Source: Nakamurella sp. A5-74
GTDB lineage: Bacteria; Actinomycetota; Actinomycetes; Mycobacteriales; Nakamurellaceae
Direction of reading: 5' to 3'
NCBI RefSeq assembly: GCF_040438885.1
Contig: NZ_CP159218.1
Span: forward strand, 1,116,001-1,180,000
Length of the DNA stretch: 64,000 nucleotides
The translations under genes were made by a program, and so were the position numbers. Positions within the stretch are counted from its first letter, which is position 1; each line of letters begins with the position of its first letter. The notes beneath the pieces are model-generated. The model was given only the letters and a program-made list of their open reading frames with translations, searched no databases and had not been told where the DNA came from. This document shows, one piece after another, positions 53,113-62,500 of this stretch.

Positions 53113-56100
53113 ATGGCACTGTCCAATCGCGATCGCATCGGCAAGATGATGGATCTGCTGGCTCCGGAACTCGACGCCTTCCTCACCTCGGTGCTGGCTC
53201 CTGAGCTGGGCGGTACGCCGTGGATCACGCTGGTGGCCGTCGTCGACCAGAAGGCCGGGCACGGCACCAAGGAATACAACCAGCTGGATCCGTTGCTCCA
53301 GCTGCGCGTCATCACCGACGACCTCACCCATCGGGCGAAGCCCGGCTGGCGACCGTTCAAAGACCATCTCTCGCGTACCCAGCAGAGCTACGCCACCGAG
53401 CTGCGCGACACCCGCAACGCCTGGGCCCACAACAAGCCGTTCACCGACGACGACGCCTATCGGTCCCTCGACACCGGCGAACGCTTCCTGATGGCCATCG
53501 GCGCAGCGACGGCCGCCACCGAGGTCGCTCAGATGCGCACCAGCCTGCGTCGGGTCACCTCGGAGAAGGACGACCGCAAGGTCCTCAAGGCCGCGGTCGA
53601 CACTCCGCAATCAGGCGGACTGCAGCCGTGGCGGACGGTCCTGCGACCCCACGACGACGTGGCCAGCGGCAACTTCCAGGCTGCCGAGTTCGCCGCCGAC
53701 CTGTTCAAAGTCTCGCAAGGACAGGCCGCTGCCGACTACGGCGACGCTGGGCAGTTCTTCACCCGCACCTATCTGACAGACGGTTTGCGCGACCTGATCG
53801 GGCGGGCAACCCGCAGACTGGCCGGCGATCTCAACGCCTCGCCGGTGATCAACCTGCAGACCAACTTCGGTGGCGGCAAAACTCACTCGATGCTGTCGCT
53901 GTGGCACGTGGCCGCGGGTCGACCGCTGGGCGACTTCCCGCAGGAGGTCCAGGAGCTGTTGGAGGCCAACCACTACGACGCGATCCCCGGGCAGGTCCAG
54001 CGGGTCGCGCTGGTCGGCAACCATCTGTCCACCACCGGCAGCATCAAGCCGGATGGTACCCAGGTGAACACCATCTGGGGCGAGCTCGCCTGGCAGCTGG
54101 GCGGCCGATCGGCGTTCGACCTGGTCGCCGGCGCGGATGCCGCGCGCACGCCGCCGGGCGAAGCGCTGCACACCCTGCTCGCGCAGTACGCACCCGCTGT
54201 CATCCTGATCGACGAGTGGGTCGCCTACGCCCGCAGCCTCGTGGACCGGACCGACCTGCCGGCCGGCACCTTCGACGACCAGTTCACCTTCGCCCAGTCG
54301 CTGACCGAGGCAGTGAAGGGCACACCAGGGGTGCTGCTCGCAGTCTCTATCCCCGCCTCCGAGACAGGCGATTCTGGGGAACCGGCGATCGGCAACGAGG
54401 AGGAGGTCGGCGGCGGCCACGGACGAGAAGCGCTGCGCCGCTTGCAGAACGTTGTCCGACGGGTGGCCGATCAGTGGCGACCGGCCTCCAGCGTGGAGGC
54501 CTACCAGATCGTCCGGCAGCGGCTGTTCGTCACTCCCGACGCGCAGGCCTTGGCCGGGATGAAGGCGACTGCCCAGGCGTTCGTCGAGTTCTACCGCAAG
54601 AACTCCACCGACTTCCCGTCCGAGGTGCGCGACAGCGCGTACGAGGACCGGATCCGACAGACGTACCCGATCCACCCCGAACTGTTCGACCGGCTCTACG
54701 AGGACTGGTCGACGCTGGAGCGGTTCCAGCGAACCCGCGGTGTGCTGCGGCTGATGAACACCGTCATCCACGCGCTGTGGGTGGGGGAGGACGCCGGGCC
54801 GCTGATCATGCCGTCGTCGATCCCGCTCGCGACGTCTGCGGTGAACTCGGAGCTGACCCAGTACCTCTCGGACGGCTGGAAACCGGTGATCGACGCCGAC
54901 GTCGACGGCCCCGGTTCCGAGCCGGCGAAGATCGATCTGCAGAACACCACCTTCGGCCAGCGCTCCATCACCCGACGGCTGGCCCGGACGGTCTTCTTCG
55001 GCACGGCTCCGACCCTCGGTGCGGCAGCCCGGGGCCTGGAGACGCAACGCATCTTCCTCGGCACCGCAGTGCCGGACGATGTCCCGGGAAACTTCCACTC
55101 GGCTCTCAACCGGCTTGCCGATCGCGCAACCTACTTCTACTCCGCATCCGGTAAGTACTGGTACGACCTGCAGGTCAACGTCACCCGGCGGGCCAAGGAC
55201 CAGGCTGAGCGGCTGCACATCGAGGATGTGTGGGCCGAGATCGAGCGACGGCTCGCGGCGCAGGCGAAGTCGCGCGGGGACTTCGTCACCGTGCATGTCT
55301 GCCCGGCAGACCCCGCGGACATCCCGGACACCGACTCGGTGAAGCTGGTGGTGGTGCACCCTCAGTGGGCCCACACCAAGGGTGCTGACTCGCCGGCGCT
55401 GTCGTTCGCCAAGACCGCGGTCGAGCGGCGCGGCACAGCCAATCGCCAGCACCGCAACATGATCGTGCTGATCGCCGCCGACGCGGCACGACTCGGCGAG
55501 GTCGAATCCGCGGTCCGTGACTTCCTCGGCTGGAGCTACATCGTCGAGGGCGCCGCCGACCTGGATCTGACCGACAACCAGAAGCAGCAGGCCGCAGCTC
55601 GGCGCGCACAGGCCGACACCACGGCGGCCGATCGACTGGCATTGGCCTATCAGTGGGTGATCGCTCCGACGGCGCAGCCGGGACAGCCCTTCACCCTCGA
55701 CGTGAGCAAGGTCGATGGTCAGCAGCAGGCGTCGCTCGCCGAGCGGGTCAGCAAGCGGATGCGCAACGACGGCACGTTGGCCACGATGCATGCGGCGCAG
55801 AACATCCGGCTGAAGTTGGACGGTCCGCTGGCACCGATGTGGACATCGGGTCACCTCGCGGCCGGCGATCTCTGGAACGCCTATGCCCTCTATCCGTACC
55901 TGCCACGGCTGCGCGACGACTCCGTGCTGCTGGAGGGCATCGGCAGCCAGCCGATGTACTGGGAGAACGAGGGGTTCGCCACTGCGGACAGCTTCGACGA
56001 AACGACGAGTCGGTACCAGGGCCTCGCCATCCCGCCCGAGCGAGCACAGATCACCCTCAGCACCCTGCTGGTGACCCCCGCGAACGCGGTCGCCCAGCGG

Positions 56101-56463
56101 GCCATCGATGAGGCTGAGCGTCGCCGGAAAGAAGAGGAGGAGGCGCGCAAGAGGCCGAAGTTTCCCCATGATCCGGGACCGACGGGACCGACCGGCCCGC
56201 CGCAACCGCCAAAACCGTCGCGACCGACCCACACCCGCTACTTCGGGGCGGTCACGCTCGATTCGACGCGCTACTTGCTGGAGCTGAATAAGGTCCACGA
56301 GGAAGTGCTGAAGCACTTGGCGTCGAACCCCGGTGTGAAACTGACGCTGTCGCTGGAAATCGAAGCAGAGTCCGATGCCGGATTCGACGACGCCAAGCGG
56401 CGCGTGGTCAGCGAGAACGCCACGGTGCTGAAGTTCGACATCAATGGTTTCGACGAGAGCTGA
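53113..56463 (+). CDS. Swt1-type HEPN plus DUF499 ATPase
   Basis: 1116 residues. Residues about 1-125 resemble a Swt1-type HEPN domain, with R101-NAWA-H106 (R-x4-H, the HEPN RNase motif) in ELRDTRNAWAHNKPFTDDDA. The DUF499 part (COG1483) has a P-loop NFGGGKTHS (Lys256) and Walker B VILIDEWVAYA (367-368). A charged, Pro-rich linker near 1010-1045 leads to a small C-terminal domain with VTLDSTRYLLELNKVHEEVL. DUF499 ATPases are found with DUF1156 methylases in anti-phage loci. The HEPN fusion suggests an RNA-cleaving, abortive output. It is the last gene of the cluster. Confidence 0.88.
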   Translation: MALSNRDRIGKMMDLLAPELDAFLTSVLAPELGGTPWITLVAVVDQKAGHGTKEYNQLDPLLQLRVITDDLTHRAKPGWRPFKDHLSRTQQSYATELRDTRNAWAHNKPFTDDDAYRSLDTGERFLMAIGAATAATEVAQMRTSLRRVTSEKDDRKVLKAAVDTPQSGGLQPWRTVLRPHDDVASGNFQAAEFAADLFKVSQGQAAADYGDAGQFFTRTYLTDGLRDLIGRATRRLAGDLNASPVINLQTNFGGGKTHSMLSLWHVAAGRPLGDFPQEVQELLEANHYDAIPGQVQRVALVGNHLSTTGSIKPDGTQVNTIWGELAWQLGGRSAFDLVAGADAARTPPGEALHTLLAQYAPAVILIDEWVAYARSLVDRTDLPAGTFDDQFTFAQSLTEAVKGTPGVLLAVSIPASETGDSGEPAIGNEEEVGGGHGREALRRLQNVVRRVADQWRPASSVEAYQIVRQRLFVTPDAQALAGMKATAQAFVEFYRKNSTDFPSEVRDSAYEDRIRQTYPIHPELFDRLYEDWSTLERFQRTRGVLRLMNTVIHALWVGEDAGPLIMPSSIPLATSAVNSELTQYLSDGWKPVIDADVDGPGSEPAKIDLQNTTFGQRSITRRLARTVFFGTAPTLGAAARGLETQRIFLGTAVPDDVPGNFHSALNRLADRATYFYSASGKYWYDLQVNVTRRAKDQAERLHIEDVWAEIERRLAAQAKSRGDFVTVHVCPADPADIPDTDSVKLVVVHPQWAHTKGADSPALSFAKTAVERRGTANRQHRNMIVLIAADAARLGEVESAVRDFLGWSYIVEGAADLDLTDNQKQQAAARRAQADTTAADRLALAYQWVIAPTAQPGQPFTLDVSKVDGQQQASLAERVSKRMRNDGTLATMHAAQNIRLKLDGPLAPMWTSGHLAAGDLWNAYALYPYLPRLRDDSVLLEGIGSQPMYWENEGFATADSFDETTSRYQGLAIPPERAQITLSTLLVTPANAVAQRAIDEAERRRKEEEEARKRPKFPHDPGPTGPTGPPQPPKPSRPTHTRYFGAVTLDSTRYLLELNKVHEEVLKHLASNPGVKLTLSLEIEAESDAGFDDAKRRVVSENATVLKFDINGFDES

Positions 56464-56615
56464 GACCGAGTTCATTCATCGAACACCTGATCTCCGCGGC
56501 GCAGCGGGGTGACAGGCTCGGGATTCTTCGCTCCGACACCGGGCGGTCGTCCATATGGGAAGCTGGCAGGGGGGAATTCCTGCGCCCGCGCAGCACCATC
56601 GAGAGGACAGCAGCA

Positions 56616-56903
56616 ATGGGAGTGTTCCGAAAGCTCACGTCAGTGTCGACGCTCGGACTCGTGGACATGCGATCTGACAAAGAGCGCATCGCCCGATCGA
56701 CCCGTCACACTGCGAAGGAGGCCGCCAAGCAGACGGACCTCCTCGCTCAGATCGCCGCTCAGGGTCCGGCAGCCGCACCGGCCGCACCGGCTGCGCAGAC
56801 GCCGCAGCAGCGGCTTGCCAGCCTGGACGATCTGCGGGCGCAGGGTGTCATCACCGACGCCGAGCACGCACAGGCGAGACACGCGATCCTCACGGGCCAG
56901 TGA
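56616..56903 (+). CDS. SHOCT domain small protein
   Basis: 95 residues. The N-terminus (MGVFRKLTSVSTLGLVDMRS) is basic and amphipathic, and the middle is Ala/Pro-rich. The C-terminal SHOCT motif is RLASLDDLRAQGVITDAEHA followed by QARHAIL, a ~30-residue oligomerisation module. It has its own GAGAGGA ribosome binding region and a strong hairpin downstream. It lies 150 nt after the DUF499 gene and is probably independent of the defence operon. Confidence 0.8.
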   Translation: MGVFRKLTSVSTLGLVDMRSDKERIARSTRHTAKEAAKQTDLLAQIAAQGPAAAPAAPAAQTPQQRLASLDDLRAQGVITDAEHAQARHAILTGQ

Positions 56904-56908
56904 AGCGA

Positions 56909-56952
56909 TGACAACGGGCCCGCCCATCACGAGGCACACTGGCCCGTTGTCG
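56909..56952. terminator. Terminator hairpin after the SHOCT gene
   Basis: Perfect 11-bp arms GACAACGGGCC (56910-56920) and GGCCCGTTGTC (56941-56951) with a 20-nt loop. It lies between convergent genes (the SHOCT gene and the 57002 gene) and can act in both directions. Confidence 0.65.
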
Positions 56953-57001
56953 TTGGGAATGCGGCAGGGCTGTCGAGGGCGACGTCGCGGTTCCCTCGAT
57001 C

Positions 57002-57919
57002 TCATGTCGCGAGCAACTGCTCCGCCACCGCACGCACCCGATCCCGCAGCGGCGCGCCCTCGGCCGCGAACTCACGTTGTCGTGCCACGTACTCCGCTTT
57101 ACCCTCCGGGGTCTCGATGGCGATCGGGACGAGGTCGAGGGCGCTCAGGTCGTACGGCGACGCCCGCATGTCGACCTCGCGGATTCGCCTGGCCAAGCGA
57201 TAGCAGTCCAGGAGCAGCTCACCGGACACCGCGGGCAGCAGCTTGTAGGCCCACTTGTAGAGGTCCATCCCGACGTGCAGACACCCCGGCTGCTCGGTCG
57301 CCACCCGCTCGGACAGGCTGAGCTGCAACAGGTTCCGGCCGCGCGCGGCCGGCGTGAAGAAGCGGAACGCGTCGTAGTGCGAGCACTTCACCGGATGTTG
57401 CTCGACCACCGCATCGGTTCCGGCGCTGCCCAGCCGCAACGGGATCCCGCCGTGCCGGATGTCGTCCGGATCGGCCCGGTAGACCATCGCCCACTCGTGC
57501 AGACCGAAACAGCCGAACTGCGCCGGCCGCTCTCCGGAGGCACGGAGAAGCTGAGCCACGAAACGGATCTGATCGTCGTGCGCCTGCACCATCGCAGCCG
57601 CATCGACCGTCGTCACCCTCGCCTCGGTGCGGTGGAACCGCCACTCGGCGCGCTCGCCCGCATCCAGTAGGCCGACCCCGAGTCCCGGATGCCAGCGCCT
57701 CAGCTGCGAAGGTCGCAGCGAGTAGTAGGTGTGCAGGAAGTCCTCCACCGGATGCCGCCGCCCGGTCGAGGCGCGCGCGCGATGGCCGGCCGTGAGCTCA
57801 TCCACCGCTGTGGCATGCTCCGCTTTCCGCCGCTCCCAGTCGGTGCGCTCGAGAACGGCCGTCGGGGCGACCGATCCGGTTCGGACGGCGTGTCCAGTCA
57901 CAGCCTCACCCGCGGTCAC
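57002..57919 (-). CDS. Protein commonly annotated as 3-methyladenine DNA glycosylase
   Basis: About 305 residues from the GTG at 57919, which overlaps the methyltransferase stop as GTGA; an upstream GTG at 57946 would overlap by 31 nt. The block HPVEDFLHTYYSLRPSQLRR with WHPGLGVGL is what I recall from actinobacterial proteins given this name; other blocks are HEWAMVYRADPDDIRHGGIP and VKCSHYDAFRFFTPAARGRN. I see no helix-hairpin-helix or AAG signature, so the glycosylase function is not supported by visible motifs and the name may be inherited. It is probably cytoplasmic and co-transcribed with the methyltransferase gene. Confidence 0.65.
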   Translation of the reverse strand: MTAGEAVTGHAVRTGSVAPTAVLERTDWERRKAEHATAVDELTAGHRARASTGRRHPVEDFLHTYYSLRPSQLRRWHPGLGVGLLDAGERAEWRFHRTEARVTTVDAAAMVQAHDDQIRFVAQLLRASGERPAQFGCFGLHEWAMVYRADPDDIRHGGIPLRLGSAGTDAVVEQHPVKCSHYDAFRFFTPAARGRNLLQLSLSERVATEQPGCLHVGMDLYKWAYKLLPAVSGELLLDCYRLARRIREVDMRASPYDLSALDLVPIAIETPEGKAEYVARQREFAAEGAPLRDRVRAVAEQLLAT

Positions 57920-58695
57920 AGCCGTACCGCCGTCCAGACCTGGCACCGTTCGGCAATCGCCACGTCCGGCCGCATGCCGATCAGCTCGGCCAGCTGTCGA
58001 TGGAGCGCCTCCCGCGCCGACGCCTCGGCGGTCAGCGCCCAGGAGTACGTGTCCGCGAGGCCGTGCAGTTCGTCAGCGCTCATCCGGTGACTCCAGTCGA
58101 CGAGTTGCAGTGCGGGATCGGCGAAGTAAGCGTTGCCGACGAAGGGGGCTTCCGGAACCGACTCCGCTGCAGCCGTCTGCCCGGTCGCCTTGCCGTCCGG
58201 CCGCACCGTGCTGTTCAGCGTCTGCACCCAGCGCCGGGTGAACTCGTCCCGGGTGTCGGCGTTGTTCCACAGACAGGCCAGCCGGCCCCCCGGCAGCAGC
58301 ACCCGGGCGATCTCGGCCATCGCAGTGTCGAGATCGAACCAGTGCAGGGCCTGCCCGACGACCACCACCTCGACGGCCGCATCCGGCAGTGGGATCTGTT
58401 CGGCGGAACCCCCCAGGACGATCGCGTCCGGTGTCGCGGCCGCGAGCACCGCGAGCATCTGCCGATCCGGTTCGACGGCCCACACCTGCCTGGCCCCGGC
58501 TGCCGAGAGCAGCCTGGTCAGCTTGCCGGTTCCGGCTCCCAGATCGAGCACCCGATGCGCACCGTCGACGGCTGCGGCGACAGCGTCCGCCGGGTAGTCG
58601 GGCCGGAACCGGTCGTAGGAATCGGCCGCCTGCCCGAACGCGTTCGCGAGCCGTCGCCGCCGGGCAGCAGGGTCCGATACGGCGGAAGACGTCAT
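57916..58695 (-). CDS. Class I SAM-dependent methyltransferase
   Basis: 259 residues from the ATG at 58695 (GGAGGG just upstream); an earlier in-frame start exists at 58740. ANAFGQAADSYDRFRPDYPA opens the domain. VLDLGAGTGKLTRLL is motif I, VWAVEPDRQML the Asp/Glu strand, EVVVVGQALHWFDLDTAMAE motif II, and EIARVLLPGGRLACLW motif III. This is the small-molecule/ubiquinone-type Methyltransf_11 group; substrate unknown. It overlaps the downstream 57002 gene by 4 nt and diverges from the NlpC/P60 gene. Confidence 0.88.
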   Translation of the reverse strand: MTSSAVSDPAARRRRLANAFGQAADSYDRFRPDYPADAVAAAVDGAHRVLDLGAGTGKLTRLLSAAGARQVWAVEPDRQMLAVLAAATPDAIVLGGSAEQIPLPDAAVEVVVVGQALHWFDLDTAMAEIARVLLPGGRLACLWNNADTRDEFTRRWVQTLNSTVRPDGKATGQTAAAESVPEAPFVGNAYFADPALQLVDWSHRMSADELHGLADTYSWALTAEASAREALHRQLAELIGMRPDVAIAERCQVWTAVRL

Positions 58696-58826
58696 CCCTC
58701 CATCCTGCCGTGCTCCGCTTGCCGCCACTGAATCGCCCACTTTCGGACATCTTGTTCATCGTTCGGCTGGAGATCATCGCGATGTGGTGCACGAACCCGT
58801 ATTCCAGCGTTGAATGAGGGGGTGAT

Positions 58827-61800
58827 GTGAGCTGCACGTCACCCAGGTGGACGAGTGGGCGGGGTTCGATGCGCAGTCGGTCGGTGTCGAGAAGCCCCCG
58901 GAGGGCGCTGGCCTCGGCTCTCGCGCTGGGTGTGATCGCATCCGGATGGGCGGTGGGGCCTGCTGCTGCTGCCCCGGCAGCCGGGTCGAGCGTCCCCCCA
59001 CCCGGCACTGCCACCGCGGCTTCCTGGTGTTGGACACCAGACCGGACGACGGTCGATCCGAACGTCTTCGCCGGTGTGCGACTGTCCGATCCGCAGATCG
59101 CCACCGCGCAGGCGATTGCCGATCTCGGTCGTTCACGTGGCCTGGGCGAGCGGGGTATCCGGATCGCCATCTCCGCCGCGCTCCAGGCATCGAACCTGGA
59201 TCCGACCTACCGCGGAGTGACCGGATCGGGCCTGTTCAGTGCCGGACCCAGTGCCGGATCAGGTCCGACTCGCTCGCTGATCGAGGCCACCGACACTTTC
59301 TTCGCCACCCTCGCGGTACGTACCCCCGGCTACGTGTCCGACCGGCGGTCCGATGCAGTGCTGGCGGAATCATTGACCAGCAGAGTCATCGCCGCTGGAA
59401 TCGCAGCGCGCGGACCGGTTGCCTCGGCACTCACCCGGCACCTGCTGGAGACCGATCGGGACCAGCTCGGCCACCGCATCGCCGCGCTGCTGCGACTGAG
59501 GTTGATCGGCACGAACCCCACCCCGACCCTGGTCGTCGCCGACGCCGGATCGCTGTCCCTGTCGAGGTCCGCCGATCGTCGTCTGCTGCGAGCGGCGGGC
59601 GAGACCCTCACCGCCAAGACGCGGGTGAACGACGCAGCGACCACCGGCGTGAACCCCGGCGGCTACCAGTTGCGCGCGAACGTCGCCCCCGACGGCACGG
59701 GCGACCCCGCTGCCGACATCTCCGCTGCTCGCCCGGCCTCCGCGCCGGCCGCTGCTCGCCCGGAATCCGCTCCGGCCGCTGCCCTCCCCGCAGCCCCCGT
59801 GCCCGCCGTTCCCTCCATCGTCGCGTCCGCCGGGGCGACTGCCGTGCCGTCGAGCGGCGCACCGTCGACGACGTCCACCGGGCCCACCTCGACAGTGCCG
59901 TCGAGTTCGTCCCCGACCAATACGCCGCCGAGCACCTCGAAGCCGCCGACCACCACGGTGCCGCCGACCACGGTGCCGACCACCTCGAAGCCGCCGGCCA
60001 CCACGGTGCCGACCACCTCGAAGCCGCCGTCCACCTCGGTGCCGACCACCTCGAAGCCGCCGTCCACCTCGGTGCCGACCACCTCGAAGCCGCCGTCCAC
60101 CTCGGTGCCGACCACCTCGAAGCCGCCGTCCACCTCGGTGCCGACCACCTCGAAGCCGCCGGCTACCACGGTGCCGACCACCTCGAAGCCGCCGTCCACC
60201 TCGGTGCCGACCACCTCGAAGCCGCCGGCTACCACGGTGCCGACCACCTCGAAGCCGCCGTCCACCTCGGTGCCGACCACCTCGAAGCCGCCGTCCACCT
60301 CGGTGCCGACCACCTCGAAGCCGCCGTCCACCTCGGTGCCGACCACCTCGAAGCCGCCGTCCACCTCGGTGCCGACCACCTCGAAGCCGCCGTCCACCTC
60401 GGTGCCGACCACCTCGAAGCCGCCGTCCACCTCGGTGCCGACCACCTCGAAGCCGCCGTCCACCTCGGTGCCGACCACCTCGAAGCCGCCGTCCACCACG
60501 GTGCCGACCACCTCGAAGCCGCCGTCCACCTCGGTGCCGACCACCTCGAAGCCGCCGTCCACCACGGTGCCGACCACCTCGAAGCCGCCGTCCACCACGG
60601 TGCCGACCACCTCGAAGCCGCCGTCCACCACGGTGCCGACCACCTCGAAGCCGCCGTCCACCACGGTGCCGACCACCTCGAAGCCGCCGGCCACCACGGT
60701 GCCGACCACCTCGAAGCCGCCGTCCACCACGGTGCCGACCACCTCGAAGCCGCCGTCCACCACGGTGCCGACCACCTCGAAGCCGCCGTCCACCACGGTG
60801 CCGTCCACCCCGACCAGTCGGCCCACCACCACCGCGCCGCCGGCCACCACCAGCGCTCCGCCGGCAACCACAGTCGCTCGACCGTCCGTGGTGCCCGATC
60901 CGTCGGCCCCCGCGCCCTCGGCGCCCAGCACTCCGACCCCGGCTGCGCCCGCCCCGCCGCCGGTCGACAGCGGCGACACCCCCGCTCGGCCCGATCCGAA
61001 CGAGCCGGTGGGGACGGACGGCCCCGAGCACGTCACCCCTGACCCGGTCGACGCCGGAGCCACCCCCGTACCGGCCGGAGTCATCGCGCGTGACGCCACC
61101 GACTGCGTGCCTGCCGGTAGCAGCCTGGCCGCCTTCGACCCGGGCGAGATCATCTCCGACGCGGTGTTCTACGACAGCGGGGCCATGGACGCAGCGGCAG
61201 TCCAGGCGTTCGCCGATGTGCGCGGCGCAGGATGTACGAGTGCGCAGTGTCTGCGCTCGCTGGCCGTCGACGCCCCCGCCGAGCCGGCGAACAAGTACTG
61301 CGCGGCTCTCCCGGCGCGTCGTTGGACCGCCGCTGCCGCCATCGCTGCCGTCTCGGTCGCCTGCGGTATCAACCCGCAGGTCATGATCGTCACGCTGCAG
61401 AAGGAATCCGGCCTGCTCACCCGCAGCGACGCCACCTCGTCGAGCTGGGCGTCGGCTTGGGGCTGGCACTGCCCCGACACCGGCCCCGGCGGCAGCGCCA
61501 ACTGCGATCCCGCCCATTCTGGATTCTGGAACCAGCTCTACGGGATGGCGCAGCAATGGGCCCGTTATCGCCTCGATCCGCAGAACTATTCCTACCGAGC
61601 AGGCCAGCGCGCGGACATCCGTTGGAACGTCCAGGAAACGGGTTGCGGATCGTCGTCGGTGCAGATCAGGAATGCAGCCACCGCGGCGCTGTACAACTAC
61701 ACCCCCTACCAGCCCAACGCCGCTTCGCTCACCGCCTACCCGGGCACCGGTGATGCCTGTTCCGCGTACGGGAATCGCAACTTCTTCGTGCTGTTCGGCA

Positions 61801-62345
61801 AGTATTTCGGGGGTACCGGCACTCGGGCCACCACTCCGGTGTCGATCTCGGGGGTGGCTGTCACCATCCCGGCAGCACAGGACATCGATCCGCACGTCGC
61901 CGGTCGTCGCGTGATGGCGCCGACCGCCGGAGTGGCGCGGGGCATCGCGGCCGGTCTCGCCGCGGTCGGTCTGCCCTACGTCTGGGGCGGCGGCACCGCA
62001 GGCAGCGGCCCCGACCAGGGCTGCAGCCGCGGTGGTGGTTCGAAGAACTCCTGCAGCGGAAGCACCGGATTCGACTGCTCGGGCCTCACCGCGTTCGTCC
62101 TGCGCCAGGCGGGCTTCGTCATCGGTGGCGACTCGTCAGCGCAACGCTCCGGTGGCCGCTCGATCCCGTTCGCCCAGGCGCTGCCCGGCGACATCATCGG
62201 CTATCCGGGGCACGTGTCGGTGTTCCTGGGCTGGTTCGAGGGAACCGCATACATGCTGCAGGCCCCGCAGGTCGGCAAACAGGTCCAGGTGCGGGCGGTC
62301 TACTACGCCGGAATGGATCCGAACGTCCATCGTTACTGGGCCTGA
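58827..62345 (+). CDS. Secreted NlpC/P60 hydrolase with long TTSKPP repeat region
   Basis: 1172 residues from a GTG after GAGGGGGTGAT; the in-frame ATG at 58869 (MRSRSVSRSPRRALASALAL) would give a more compact signal peptide. Export signal about 15-48. A helical domain follows (60-280), then an Ala/Pro/Ser-rich stretch and 25 copies of an 11-residue VPTTSKPPSTS-type repeat (nt 59973-60797). A muramidase-like region (VTLQKESGLLTRSDATSSSW to GWHCPDTGPGG) comes next, and the C-terminal NlpC/P60 domain: GLPYVWGGGTAG, STGFDCSGLTAFVL (catalytic Cys), GDIIGYPGHVSVFLG (His). It is a peptidoglycan-acting surface or secreted enzyme with a flexible, probably glycosylated wall-spanning linker. Confidence 0.88.
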   Translation: MSCTSPRWTSGRGSMRSRSVSRSPRRALASALALGVIASGWAVGPAAAAPAAGSSVPPPGTATAASWCWTPDRTTVDPNVFAGVRLSDPQIATAQAIADLGRSRGLGERGIRIAISAALQASNLDPTYRGVTGSGLFSAGPSAGSGPTRSLIEATDTFFATLAVRTPGYVSDRRSDAVLAESLTSRVIAAGIAARGPVASALTRHLLETDRDQLGHRIAALLRLRLIGTNPTPTLVVADAGSLSLSRSADRRLLRAAGETLTAKTRVNDAATTGVNPGGYQLRANVAPDGTGDPAADISAARPASAPAAARPESAPAAALPAAPVPAVPSIVASAGATAVPSSGAPSTTSTGPTSTVPSSSSPTNTPPSTSKPPTTTVPPTTVPTTSKPPATTVPTTSKPPSTSVPTTSKPPSTSVPTTSKPPSTSVPTTSKPPSTSVPTTSKPPATTVPTTSKPPSTSVPTTSKPPATTVPTTSKPPSTSVPTTSKPPSTSVPTTSKPPSTSVPTTSKPPSTSVPTTSKPPSTSVPTTSKPPSTSVPTTSKPPSTSVPTTSKPPSTTVPTTSKPPSTSVPTTSKPPSTTVPTTSKPPSTTVPTTSKPPSTTVPTTSKPPSTTVPTTSKPPATTVPTTSKPPSTTVPTTSKPPSTTVPTTSKPPSTTVPSTPTSRPTTTAPPATTSAPPATTVARPSVVPDPSAPAPSAPSTPTPAAPAPPPVDSGDTPARPDPNEPVGTDGPEHVTPDPVDAGATPVPAGVIARDATDCVPAGSSLAAFDPGEIISDAVFYDSGAMDAAAVQAFADVRGAGCTSAQCLRSLAVDAPAEPANKYCAALPARRWTAAAAIAAVSVACGINPQVMIVTLQKESGLLTRSDATSSSWASAWGWHCPDTGPGGSANCDPAHSGFWNQLYGMAQQWARYRLDPQNYSYRAGQRADIRWNVQETGCGSSSVQIRNAATAALYNYTPYQPNAASLTAYPGTGDACSAYGNRNFFVLFGKYFGGTGTRATTPVSISGVAVTIPAAQDIDPHVAGRRVMAPTAGVARGIAAGLAAVGLPYVWGGGTAGSGPDQGCSRGGGSKNSCSGSTGFDCSGLTAFVLRQAGFVIGGDSSAQRSGGRSIPFAQALPGDIIGYPGHVSVFLGWFEGTAYMLQAPQVGKQVQVRAVYYAGMDPNVHRYWA
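59973..60797 (+). repeat. Twenty-five tandem 33-bp in-frame repeats
   Basis: The unit begins GTGCCGACCACCTCGAAGCC and continues with CGCCGTCCACCTCG or a variant (GGCCACCAC, GGCTACCAC, GTCCACCAC); the register is exactly 33 nt from 59973 to 60798. Variants encode PSTS, PSTT or PATT. It is protein-coding, with no unique spacers, so not a CRISPR array. Confidence 0.96.
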
Positions 62346-62500
62346 ACACCTGCCCGGTAACGTCCGCGTCGCTGATGGTGCGGCGCGGGGTCGTGTCTGC
62401 TCGGTCTGTTGTATTACAGTGTCCGCGACAACAGGAATGGCAGCCCACAATTGTCGGCAACTGCAATTCTCACAGACACGACCCAGCAGGAAGGCCATTC
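62346..62500 (+). other. lsr2 leader and promoter region
   Basis: A comparatively AT-rich stretch. TTGTATTACAGT (about 62407-62418) may hold the -10 region. CGACAA (62429 area) and TTGTCG (62455 area) can pair over an intervening loop, and ACAATTGT is an 8-bp palindrome. AT-rich elements could be an Lsr2 autoregulatory site. The ribosome binding site GCAGGAAGG precedes the ATG at 62501. Confidence 0.4.

Noticed and set aside
53611-56475. 954-codon minus-strand frame opposite the DUF499 gene
   Set aside because: Shadow frame: the plus strand has P-loop, Walker B and HEPN motifs, the minus translation has none.
59973-60797. CRISPR array
   Set aside because: The 33-bp units are contiguous with no unique spacers and are translated in frame inside the NlpC/P60 gene; no cas genes are present.
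59370-61895. 841-codon minus-strand frame with RGGRHRGGRRL repeats
   Set aside because: Antisense reading of the 33-bp repeats; no independent gene signals.
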